NCBI GenBank assembly: GCA_964462985.1
Contig: CAYXAA010000027.1
Span: 1-64,000, forward strand
Source: CAYXAA01 sp964462985
GTDB lineage: Bacteria; Pseudomonadota; Alphaproteobacteria; Rhizobiales; Stappiaceae
Direction: 5' to 3'
Length of the DNA: 64,000 nucleotides
The notes under the pieces are model-generated. The model saw only the letters and a list, made by a program, of their open reading frames with translations, was not told the DNA's origin and ran no database searches. The translations under genes were made by a program, and so were the position numbers. Shown here piece after piece: positions 57,054 through 64,000 of this stretch (the first letter of the stretch is position 1; each line of letters opens with the position of its first letter).

Positions 57054-57288
57054 TTTCGGCCGCGCCCGTTTCGTCCATCCTGCATCCGGATCGGGCGAAG
57101 CCGGGCGCCAGGTGGCGACGGCCGGCCACGATGCCGAAATCCCGGGGGCAGATTGTCGCGGTGCCAAGGTGTCGCAAAGCCGCGCAAGGGGCCGTGGCCT
57201 ACGATCTGGAGCGATGCGAGACGGGGAGCGGACGCGCCGTCCGCTCCCTCTCGAAAGCCCGCGCGGCGCGGGCCGGAAGACGAGTACG

Positions 57289-58758
57289 ATGGACGGGTCA
57301 ATGCGCGCAGAAACCGAGGCCTCGATCGGCGGCGCCAAGGAGCAATCCTGGTTCGCCTCCGCTCCGAAGATCTATCCGATGGCCGTTCACGGACGGTTCC
57401 GCAAGATCAAGTGGGCGGTCCTGTTCGTCACACTCGGAATCTACTATTTCCTGCCCTTCATCCGCTGGGACCGGGGGCCCGACGCTCCGGACCAGGCGGT
57501 GCTGATCGACCTCGCCGGTCGCCGCGCCTACTTCTTCTTCATCGAGATCTGGCCGCAGGAGGTCTACTACATCACCGGCCTGCTGATCCTCGCGGCGATG
57601 ACGCTGTTCCTCATGAACGCGGTCGCCGGCCGGGTCTGGTGCGGCTATCTCTGTCCTCAGACCGTGTGGACGGACCTGTTCCTGTGGGTCGAGCGCCAGG
57701 TTGAGGGCGACCGCCGCGAGCGCATGATGCTCGCCTCCGAGCCCTGGAGCGTGAAGAAGGTCACACAGAAGATCGCCAAGCACACGCTGTGGCTGATGAT
57801 CGCCTGGTGGACCGGCGGCGCCTGGGTGCTCTATTTCGCCGACGCGCCAACGCTGGTGAAGGATCTGGCCACAGGCCAGGCGCCGTTTACCGCCTATCTG
57901 TGGATCGGCATTCTGACCTTCACGACCTACACGCTCGCCGGCCACATGCGCGAGCAGGTCTGCATCTACATGTGTCCGTGGCCGCGGATCCAGGCCGCGC
58001 TTACCGACGAGCAGGCGCTCAACGTTTCCTACCGCTGGGACCGCGGTGAGCCGCGCGGCTCCTTGAAGCAGAACCGCAAGCGCCTGGAGGCGGGCGAGCC
58101 AGCCGGCGACTGCATCGACTGCTTCCAGTGCTTCCACGCCTGTCCAACCGGCGTCGACATCCGCAACGGCCTGCAGGTCGATTGCATTCAGTGCGGCCTG
58201 TGCATCGACGCCTGCGACGCCGTGATGGAGAAGATCGGCAAGCCGACCGGACTGATCGGCTACGACACCGATGAAAACATCCGCCGCCGCGCCGAAGGCA
58301 GGGAGACCTTCGTGCGCATCATCCGGCCGCGCACCATCGTCTACGCCGCCGTCATACTCCTGGTCGGCGGCATCATGGCCTACGCGCTCGCCACTCGCGA
58401 CTTTGCCGGCGTCAATGTCCTGCACGATCGCAATCCGATCTACGTCGCCCAGTCGGACGGCTCGTTCCGCAACGGTTACACCGTACGCCTGCTCAACAAG
58501 CGTCCGATCGCCCGCAGCTTCGTGGTCGCCGTCGAGGGCATGCCGGCCGGGAGCCGGGTCGAGGCCATCGGTGTCGAGGAGACGGTCGGCGGCAGGCCGG
58601 TGGTCGAGGTTGGTCCCGACCAGACCCGCGAGATCCGCGTCCTGGTGTTCTCGCCAGCGGGCGTCACCCTGCCGAAGTCGACGCCTGTCACCTTCCGCAT
58701 CACCGACACGGTGATGGGCGAGATCGCGACCGCCAGCGACTACTTTAAGGCGCCATGA
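57289..58758 (+). CDS. ccoG: cbb3 oxidase accessory protein CcoG (FixG)
   Basis: A 489-aa inner-membrane ferredoxin-like protein, a Cu2+ reductase in maturation of cbb3-type oxidase. TM segments include VLFVTLGIYYFLPFIRW and YYITGLLILAAMTLFLMNAV; VWCGYLCPQTVW and VCIYMCPWPRIQ are conserved. Two 4Fe-4S clusters are marked by CIDCFQCFHACPTGVD and CIQCGLCIDACD. The C-terminal FixG Ig-like domain runs from about 375 to the end. The ATG at 57289 with GGAAGA upstream is used. First gene of ccoGHIS. Confidence 0.94.
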   Translation: MDGSMRAETEASIGGAKEQSWFASAPKIYPMAVHGRFRKIKWAVLFVTLGIYYFLPFIRWDRGPDAPDQAVLIDLAGRRAYFFFIEIWPQEVYYITGLLILAAMTLFLMNAVAGRVWCGYLCPQTVWTDLFLWVERQVEGDRRERMMLASEPWSVKKVTQKIAKHTLWLMIAWWTGGAWVLYFADAPTLVKDLATGQAPFTAYLWIGILTFTTYTLAGHMREQVCIYMCPWPRIQAALTDEQALNVSYRWDRGEPRGSLKQNRKRLEAGEPAGDCIDCFQCFHACPTGVDIRNGLQVDCIQCGLCIDACDAVMEKIGKPTGLIGYDTDENIRRRAEGRETFVRIIRPRTIVYAAVILLVGGIMAYALATRDFAGVNVLHDRNPIYVAQSDGSFRNGYTVRLLNKRPIARSFVVAVEGMPAGSRVEAIGVEETVGGRPVVEVGPDQTREIRVLVFSPAGVTLPKSTPVTFRITDTVMGEIATASDYFKAP

Positions 58759-58906
58759 GGAGAGACCGACGGTGCGCAGGAATGACTTTCCCGCCAGCGA
58801 TCGTGGCATGGCGTGCCGGCTGTTCGGATCGGATCAGACGACGCCATCCCACCCGCTTTTTCCTCACGGCTTGGACGAACGGCGAAGACCGCAATAGGAT
58901 CGTGCA

Positions 58907-59446
58907 ATGAGCCTTTCGACGGACAGTCTCATGACTCGCCAAGCCAGCCCGCAGCCAGCCTCCGTCCGCCCTATCACCGGCCGGACTGTCCTGTTTTGGA
59001 TCGTCGGCTTCTTTCTGGTGGTCTTTGTCGCCAACGGCGTCTTCCTCTGGCTGGCGCTCGGCTCGTTTCCGGGCACCGTGGTCGACAGCTCCTACAAGGC
59101 GGGGCTGACCTACAACAGCGAGATTGCCGCCGCCAAGGCCCAGGACAGCCGGCACTGGCAGGTCGTCGCCGACATCGAACGGGCCCATGACGGAACGGCG
59201 GGCATCACAGTCACGGCCCGTGACGCCGCCGGAAACCCGCTGCCGGGGCTTGCCGTCTCGGCCACGCTGAGCCGGCCAACAACCTCGGGCGCCGATCACG
59301 AGGTGGTGCTGACCGAGGGCGAACTCGGCCGCTATACGGGAGTCACCGACGGGCTGGCGCCAGGCCAATGGATCGTCGAGCTCGTTGCCGACAGAGGCGA
59401 CGGCGCGACCTTCCGCTCGCGCAACCGGCTGTTTCTGGACGAGTAG
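58907..59446 (+). CDS. ccoH: FixH/CcoH family protein
   Basis: A 179-aa membrane protein with one TM (ITGRTVLFWIVGFFLVVFVANGVFLWLAL) and a periplasmic domain (SYKAGLTYNSEIAAAKAQDSRHWQV, AGNPLPGLAVSATLSRPTT, LAPGQWIVELVADRGDGATFRSRNRLFLDE), the FixH pattern. It stabilises cbb3 assembly intermediates with CcoI. AGGA precedes the ATG; an internal ATG at 58931 is an alternative. The 148 bp between ccoG and this gene show no other gene. Confidence 0.92.
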   Translation: MSLSTDSLMTRQASPQPASVRPITGRTVLFWIVGFFLVVFVANGVFLWLALGSFPGTVVDSSYKAGLTYNSEIAAAKAQDSRHWQVVADIERAHDGTAGITVTARDAAGNPLPGLAVSATLSRPTTSGADHEVVLTEGELGRYTGVTDGLAPGQWIVELVADRGDGATFRSRNRLFLDE

Positions 59447-59603
59447 GGGATAGGGCGATGCAGGGCGGTGCGCATCAGCGGGCACCATGCGATCCGGTTG
59501 CTGCCGCGCCTCTTGGACTTCTCGCCCTCAAGGGAGAGGGGCCGCGCCGCAGGGTTGCGATCGTTGAGGCCGACGACAGGCGGCGTCAGGGAGAACCACG
59601 CCC

Positions 59604-61820
59604 ATGACCAATGCCAACCTCAGCCCGCACGAACGCGACTGGGCCGCCTTCGTCACCAAGGCGGAGAACGGCGTCGCCCATATGGACCTTGCCGTCGAAG
59701 GCGTCACCTGCGCTGCCTGCATGGTCGAGATCGAACGCGGCCTTGCCGCCGTTCCTGGCGTGCGCAACGCCCGGCTCAACCTGACGAACCATCGGCTCGC
59801 GGTCGACTGGGCGCCCGAGGAGGCCGATCCAGAGCATATCGTCGCCGCGCTCGCCGACCTCGGCTACGTCGCCCATCCGTTCGATCCGGCACAGGTGCGC
59901 GAGCGAACCGATGCCGAGGGCCGCCTGCTGCTGCGCTGCCTGGCCGTTTCCGGGTTCGCGGCAATGAACATCATGCTGCTCTCGGTCTCGGTCTGGTCGG
60001 GCAATGTCAGTGACATCACCCCCGAGACCCGTGATCTTTTCCACTGGCTGTCGGCGCTGATTGCCCTGCCGGCGACCGCTTATGCCGGCCGGCCGTTCTT
60101 CCGTTCGGCGTTTGCCGCGATCCGAACGCGGCGGCTCAACATGAACGTGCCGATCACCATCGGCGTAATCCTCGCGTTGTTCCTGTCGCTGATGCAGACG
60201 CTGCAGCACGCCGAGCACGCCTATTTCGAGTCGCCGGTGATGCTTCTGTTCTTCCTGTTGGTCGGACGGGCGCTTGACCACGACATGCGCCGCCGCACCC
60301 GGTCGTTCGCCGAGAACATCGCCGCGCTGAAGGCAGAGACGGCGGCGCGGCTCCTGCCGGACGGCAGCGTGCGCGAGGTGCCGCTCTCCAAGGTCGATCC
60401 CGGCGACCGCATCCTGGTGCGCGCTGGCGAGAGGGTGGCGCTCGACGGCGTGATCACCATCGGCACGTCGGAAATCGACCAGAGCCTCGTCACCGGCGAG
60501 ACAGCCCTGAAGGCGGTCGGCGCGGGCGACCGGGTCTATGCCGGCACGCTGAACGCCACCGGCAACCTCACGGTGCAGGTTACAGCTGCGTCCGGCACGA
60601 CGCTGCTCGACGACGTCAACCGTCTGCTCGAGGCGGCCGCCCAGGCGCGATCGTCCTATGTCCGGCTCGCCGACCGCGCAGCCGGCCTCTACGCCCCGGT
60701 GGTCCACCTCACCGCCGCGCTTGCCTTCGCCGGCTGGTGGCTCGCCGGAGCCGGCTGGCAGCAGGCGCTGGTCGTCGCGATATCGACCCTGATCATCACC
60801 TGCCCCTGTGCGCTCGGCCTCGCCATTCCCGCGGTTCAGGTCGTGACCTCCGGCGTCTTGTTCAAGGCGGGCGTGCTGCTCAATTCCGGCGATGCCATCG
60901 AGCGTCTCGCAGCAGTCGACACGGTGGTGTTCGACAAAACCGGCACCCTGACGCTTCCCGCACCCGGGCTGGTGGATGCGTCGGCCCTGCCGGAAGGCGT
61001 TCTTGCCAAGGCGGGCCGTCTCGCGTTGTCGAGCCGTCATCCACTCGCGGCAGCTTTGGCTACAGCGACAGGCGCGAGCCATCCGTTCGAGACGGCGCGC
61101 GAGCAGCCGGGCGGCGGCGTAGAGGCGGTGACGGGCGGCCGCCGGCTTCGCCTCGGCAGCCCGAGCTTCTGCGGGCTCACGCGCGCTTGGGCCGAGGCGG
61201 CGACCGCCGGTCATCCCGGAGCTTCGGTCATCGTCTTCCGCGAGGACGATCGGCCGGCCCACGCCATTCTGCTCGAGCAGGCGCTGCGCCCGGACGCTGC
61301 CGAGACGGTCGCCCGGCTCAAGGCTGCGGGCCTTGCCGTCGAGATCCTGTCCGGCGACCGTCCGGACGCCGTGGCGCCGGTCGCCTGGACGCTGGGCATT
61401 TCGGATTGGCAGGGTGGCCTGACGCCGGCCGGCAAGATCGCCCGGCTCGAAGCCCTTGAGGCGGCCGGGAGGAAGGTACTGATGGTCGGCGACGGCCTCA
61501 ACGATGCCCCGGCGCTCGCCGCCGCCCACGTCTCGCTGTCGCCGGTCACGGCGGTTCACCTCAGTCAGGCGGCCGCCGACGCCGTGTTCCTCGGCCGGAA
61601 GCTTGCCCCGGTCGCCGATGCGCACGCCGTCGCCCGCAGGGCACGCGCAGCGATGGTCCAGAACCTGTGGATCTCGGCGCTCTATAACGTCGTTGCCGTG
61701 CCTTTTGCCGTTGCCGGGTTCGTTACGCCGTTGATTGCCGCCCTGGCGATGTCGGGGTCGTCGGTGGCGGTAACCCTGAACGCGCTGAGGTTGCGGTTGG
61801 GCAAGCGGACGCACGGATGA
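59604..61820 (+). CDS. ccoI: Copper-translocating P1B-type ATPase CcoI (FixI)
   Basis: A 738-aa copper pump feeding the CuB site of cbb3 oxidase. An N-terminal heavy-metal domain has GVTCAAC (C36, C39). TGET (297-300) is the actuator motif, CPC (400-402) the transmembrane metal site, DKTGT (phosphorylated D444), and SSRHPLA and VGDGLNDAPAL complete the set. Size and the RTRRLNMNVPITIG segment fit FixI/CcoI rather than CopA. It follows ccoH after 157 bp. GGGAGAACC lies upstream of the ATG. Confidence 0.94.
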   Translation: MTNANLSPHERDWAAFVTKAENGVAHMDLAVEGVTCAACMVEIERGLAAVPGVRNARLNLTNHRLAVDWAPEEADPEHIVAALADLGYVAHPFDPAQVRERTDAEGRLLLRCLAVSGFAAMNIMLLSVSVWSGNVSDITPETRDLFHWLSALIALPATAYAGRPFFRSAFAAIRTRRLNMNVPITIGVILALFLSLMQTLQHAEHAYFESPVMLLFFLLVGRALDHDMRRRTRSFAENIAALKAETAARLLPDGSVREVPLSKVDPGDRILVRAGERVALDGVITIGTSEIDQSLVTGETALKAVGAGDRVYAGTLNATGNLTVQVTAASGTTLLDDVNRLLEAAAQARSSYVRLADRAAGLYAPVVHLTAALAFAGWWLAGAGWQQALVVAISTLIITCPCALGLAIPAVQVVTSGVLFKAGVLLNSGDAIERLAAVDTVVFDKTGTLTLPAPGLVDASALPEGVLAKAGRLALSSRHPLAAALATATGASHPFETAREQPGGGVEAVTGGRRLRLGSPSFCGLTRAWAEAATAGHPGASVIVFREDDRPAHAILLEQALRPDAAETVARLKAAGLAVEILSGDRPDAVAPVAWTLGISDWQGGLTPAGKIARLEALEAAGRKVLMVGDGLNDAPALAAAHVSLSPVTAVHLSQAAADAVFLGRKLAPVADAHAVARRARAAMVQNLWISALYNVVAVPFAVAGFVTPLIAALAMSGSSVAVTLNALRLRLGKRTHG

Positions 61821-61880
61821 CGCCCGCGGGCATGGCCGCCCTATACCTCCTGCCAATGCCCGTCGAGAGAGGATCCCACC

Positions 61881-62084
61881 GTGGATGTCCTGATTTATCT
61901 CATCCCGATCGCGTTGCTGCTGGGGTTTCTCGGCCTTGCAGCCTTTCTGTGGTCCCTGAAGAGCGGGCAGTACGACGACCTGGAGGGCGCGAAATGGCGC
62001 ATCCTTCAGGATGACGACCTGCCGGACGACGACGAGACCCTGCCAAGGGGGCGGGGGAACCGGAAGACGAAGAGCAGACGCTGA
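61881..62084 (+). CDS. ccoS: cbb3-type oxidase assembly protein CcoS
   Basis: A 67-aa membrane protein with one TM (VLIYLIPIALLLGFLGLAAFLWSLKSGQYDDLEGAKWRIL), the exact CcoS signature up to DLEG-x-(A/R). A short charged tail (DDDLPDDDETLP ... KTKSRR) follows. GTG start at 61881 with GAGAGGA upstream. Last gene of ccoGHIS, 60 bp after ccoI. Confidence 0.92.
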   Translation: MDVLIYLIPIALLLGFLGLAAFLWSLKSGQYDDLEGAKWRILQDDDLPDDDETLPRGRGNRKTKSRR

Positions 62085-62499
62085 TGTTCCATGCCCTGAC
62101 GATCGCCAAGGCATTCGGTCGTCATCATGGACCCCATAGAACGGGCGTATGCCCATCTCCGGACAATGAGGCGCAAGCCGTGACCCCGATCCGGCAGAGA
62201 GTTGCATCGCAAGATCCAGCCCTGCCTGGCAAGACGCGCTGTCCGCAAGCAGCAGGCAAGCGGACGCTGCACAGCATGAGATGCGGCCCGGTCGCGGCGG
62301 ACAGGATCTCGCAACCGGGCCGGCATGGTCGATAGGACACCGAAATGCATGGCGTTGAAAAAGGCCGCCGCGGCGTCTGAGCGAAGCCGGCGGCGATATT
62401 GCGCCTGCGGCGCGTGGTCACCGTCAATGCAAAGGTCGGAAGCCGCGGACAACCAGGTTGCCGACAACGCATAGGCGGCCCCCTGCCGGCAGGCTGAAG
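62085..62499. other. Convergent intergenic region between ccoS and ccoP
   Basis: Part of the 468-bp gap between the two converging oxidase operons. I see no credible gene or RNA gene in it. A terminator-like hairpin lies at its right-hand end (62500-62525). Confidence 0.4.
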
Positions 62500-62525
62500 G
62501 GGGGCGCCCTTTCCGGGTCGCCCCC
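62500..62525 (-). terminator. Terminator-like hairpin downstream of ccoP
   Basis: On the minus strand GGGGGCG pairs with CGCCCCC, with an inner CCC/GGG around GGAAA, followed by CTTC. It lies 27 bp beyond the ccoP stop. The U run is short, so termination is likely but partial. Confidence 0.55.
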
Positions 62526-62552
62526 TCCAATTGAGCGTGCGCGGCCGACGGC

Positions 62553-63431
62553 CTATTCGCCGCCGCCGAGGGTGTGGACGTAGACGGCGAGCGACTTCAT
62601 CGTCGCCTGGTCGAGGCGCCCGGTCCAGGCCGGCATCACGCCATTGCGGCCATTGGCGACCTGTGCCTCGATCGCGGCGATCGAGTGGCCGTAGAGATAG
62701 GCGGCATCGGTGAGGTTCGGGGCGCCGAGTTCGCGCAGTCCCCTGCCATCATCGCCGTGGCAGGCGGCGCAGTTGTCGGCGTAGATCTCCTTGCCCGCTT
62801 CCAGGTCGACGCCGGTGGCCGGCTCGAGGCCGGAGAGCGTGCCGACGTAGTTGGCGACCTGCTTGATCTGCTCCTTGTCGAGGATGCCGTCGCGGCCGAA
62901 GGCGGGCATGTCACCGATCCGGGTCTCGTCGTGGTCGGATCGGATGCCGTACCGGATGGTCTGATAGATGTCGTCGAGCGTGCCGCCCCAGATCCAGTCA
63001 TCGTCCTGGAGGTTCGGGTAGCCGACGGCCCCGGTCGCGCCAGAGCCGTGGCAAGGGGCGCAGTTGTCACCGAATGCCGCTCGGCCGTTGGCCATGGCGA
63101 ACTCGAGCAGAGCCGGCGTCGACTCGATCTCTTCCAGCGACGCATTGATGAGCGTCTCGCCGATCCTGGCGCGCTCGGCCATCCCGGCCTCATAGGCTGC
63201 GATCGCGTTGGCGCGTTGGCTGTCGCCCAGAACACCGGCCGTATAGGAGGAGATCAGCGGCCAGGACGGGTAGACGACCCAGTAGCCGATCGCCCAGACG
63301 ATGGTGGCGTAGAAGACATAGATCCACCAGCGCGGCAACGGGTTGTTCAGTTCCTTCAGGCCGTCCCACTCGTGACCGGTGGTCTCGACTCCGGAGATTG
63401 AGTCGACGTCCTTGTCGTGTGCATGAGTCAT
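62553..63431 (-). CDS. ccoP: cbb3-type cytochrome c oxidase subunit III
   Basis: A 292-aa membrane-anchored dihaem cytochrome c that passes electrons to CcoO and CcoN. The N-terminal HEWDGLKELNNPLPRWW and TM (WIYVFYATIVWAIGYWVVYPSWPL) are typical of CcoP. Two haem c sites: CAPCH (NCAPCHGSGATGA) and CAACH (NCAACHGDDGRGL), each with downstream Met ligands (GDMPAFG; GVMPAW). The second of two close ATGs (63431) has GGAGGA at the right distance. Its start region directly follows the ccoQ stop. Confidence 0.95.
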   Translation of the reverse strand: MTHAHDKDVDSISGVETTGHEWDGLKELNNPLPRWWIYVFYATIVWAIGYWVVYPSWPLISSYTAGVLGDSQRANAIAAYEAGMAERARIGETLINASLEEIESTPALLEFAMANGRAAFGDNCAPCHGSGATGAVGYPNLQDDDWIWGGTLDDIYQTIRYGIRSDHDETRIGDMPAFGRDGILDKEQIKQVANYVGTLSGLEPATGVDLEAGKEIYADNCAACHGDDGRGLRELGAPNLTDAAYLYGHSIAAIEAQVANGRNGVMPAWTGRLDQATMKSLAVYVHTLGGGE

Positions 63432-63433
63432 GA

Positions 63434-63589
63434 TCATTCCTCCCGCAGGGGAATATGCGCGGCGTCGTCGAAGCGCTTGCGGTTGGACGGCCACAGGGCG
63501 TAGGCGACCACGGCGAGGAACAGGACGACGAAGTAGACGAGCCCCCACGTCTGGGCGAAGGCGGCGAGCGAAGAATAGGTTTCGGTCAT
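63434..63589 (-). CDS. ccoQ: cbb3-type cytochrome c oxidase subunit CcoQ
   Basis: A 51-aa protein with one TM: METYSSLAAFAQTWG-like start (MTETYSS), VYFVVLFLAVVAYALWPS, then NRKRFDDAAHIPLREE. The WPSNRKRFDDAA segment is the CcoQ/FixQ signature. GGGAGAAGGAC precedes the ATG at 63589. It lies 11 bp after ccoO and 2 bp before the ccoP start. Confidence 0.92.
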   Translation of the reverse strand: MTETYSSLAAFAQTWGLVYFVVLFLAVVAYALWPSNRKRFDDAAHIPLREE

Positions 63590-63600
63590 GTCCTTCTCCC

Positions 63601-64000
63601 TCAGCGCAGGTTCGCCTTGTCGTCGTAGATCGAGAAGTCGACCAACGTGCCGAGCATCTGCAGATAGGCGACGAGCGCGTCCATCTCGGTGACGGCATTC
63701 GGGTTGCCGTCGAAATCGCGGACCACGGCGTTCGGGTAACGCTCCAGGAAGGCGTCAACGCCATCGGACTCGGGATTGGCCTGGGCGAGAAGATCGCGAC
63801 GCGCGGCCGCGATCTGGTCGTCGGTATAGGGCACTCCGACTGCGGCGTTGGCCTTCAGGTGATCGGCGATGTCCCGCGGCTCGAGCTTCGCCTCGAGCAG
63901 GAAGGGATAGCCGGGCATGATCGATTCCGGCACCACCGAGCGCGGATCGGCGAGGTGGTCGCGGTGCCATTCGTCGGAGTACTTGCCGCCGACGCGGGCG
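63601..64000 (-). CDS. ccoO: cbb3-type cytochrome c oxidase subunit II (C-terminal part)
   Basis: Only the last ~132 residues are in the window; the start lies beyond position 64000. The visible part reads ARVGGKYSDEWHRDHL, ADPRSVVPESIMPGYPFL (Met haem ligand region), then TEMDALVAYLQMLGTLVDF, all typical of the C-terminus of the monohaem CcoO. Gene order ccoO-ccoQ-ccoP is the standard one, with ccoN expected upstream outside the window. Confidence 0.94.
   Translation of the reverse strand, partial: ARVGGKYSDEWHRDHLADPRSVVPESIMPGYPFLLEAKLEPRDIADHLKANAAVGVPYTDDQIAAARRDLLAQANPESDGVDAFLERYPNAVVRDFDGNPNAVTEMDALVAYLQMLGTLVDFSIYDDKANLR

Noticed and set aside
56905..57288. N-terminal extension of CcoG
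   Set aside because: The 128 extra codons contain no CcoG-like sequence and cover the FixK box; the start at 57289 fits the family.
59586..62207. Long minus-strand open frame opposite ccoI
   Set aside because: It is antisense to an unmistakable P-type ATPase and is rich in Arg, Gly and Gln, as expected of GC-rich shadow frames.

Overview
High-GC alphaproteobacterial chromosome, most likely Hyphomicrobiales (Rhizobiales). This rests on a C4-pathway 5-aminolevulinate synthase (hemA), cbb3 oxidase operons in Rhizobium style (ccoNOQP/ccoGHIS = fixNOQP/fixGHIS), a Thu/Agl-type alpha-glucoside transporter, and a polysaccharide locus that resembles the galactoglucan (EPS II) cluster of Sinorhizobium. 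Coding density is high, with many ATGA/TGATG overlaps. Family assignments are from reading the sequence; no searches were run.

(1) 29-10208, genomic island. A 27-bp perfect direct repeat (29-55 and 10133-10159) copies the 3' end of tRNA-Thr(GGU). The tyrosine integrase lies directly downstream of the intact tRNA. Cargo: a leftward cassette of a Cys/His zinc-finger-like protein, a ParB-like protein, a single-chain MmeI-type (type IIL) restriction-modification enzyme and a PUA/EVE-like plus HNH nuclease; then a small lipoprotein, a serine resolvase beside repeated TGTGAGAC motifs, and a small exported protein.

(2) 10708-18195, alpha-glucoside uptake. A leftward operon encodes a periplasmic binding protein, two permeases, a GH13 alpha-glucosidase and a MalK/UgpC-type ATPase. 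A divergent LacI-family regulator and two perfect 14-bp palindromes lie in the shared intergenic region.

(3) 18304-26582, L-fucose (or related 6-deoxyhexose) uptake and non-phosphorylating oxidation. An RbsA/RbsC/RbsB-type transporter is followed by an L-fuconate dehydratase, an aldo/keto reductase (L-fucose dehydrogenase type), FucU mutarotase and a fuconolactonase-like amidohydrolase. A divergent IclR regulator has two GAAC/GTTC palindromes. The steps after 2-keto-3-deoxy-L-fuconate are not in the window.

(4) 26905-30454, a four-gene rightward operon: arylsulfotransferase-like membrane-anchored beta-propeller, small YVGPGAG membrane protein, an unrecognised three-TM protein, and a PAPS-type sulfotransferase. 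It looks like a surface sulfation module.

(5) 30572-51592, surface polysaccharide plus type I secretion. A long leftward array encodes the T1SS ATPase and adaptor, two tandem RTX proteins, glycosyltransferases, a methyltransferase, a pyruvyl transferase, a secreted protein and GalE. A MarR-type regulator (ExpG/MucS-like), a GT4, a GtrB-like GT2 and a GtrA flippase run rightward. TTCGAA-containing motifs recur upstream of both RTX genes and the regulator.

(6) 51607-56806: stand-alone receiver protein, hemA, AraC-type regulator, copper amine oxidase.

(7) 57289-64000: ccoGHIS rightward, with a FixK/FNR-type box upstream, converging on ccoOQP (ccoN lies beyond the edge).
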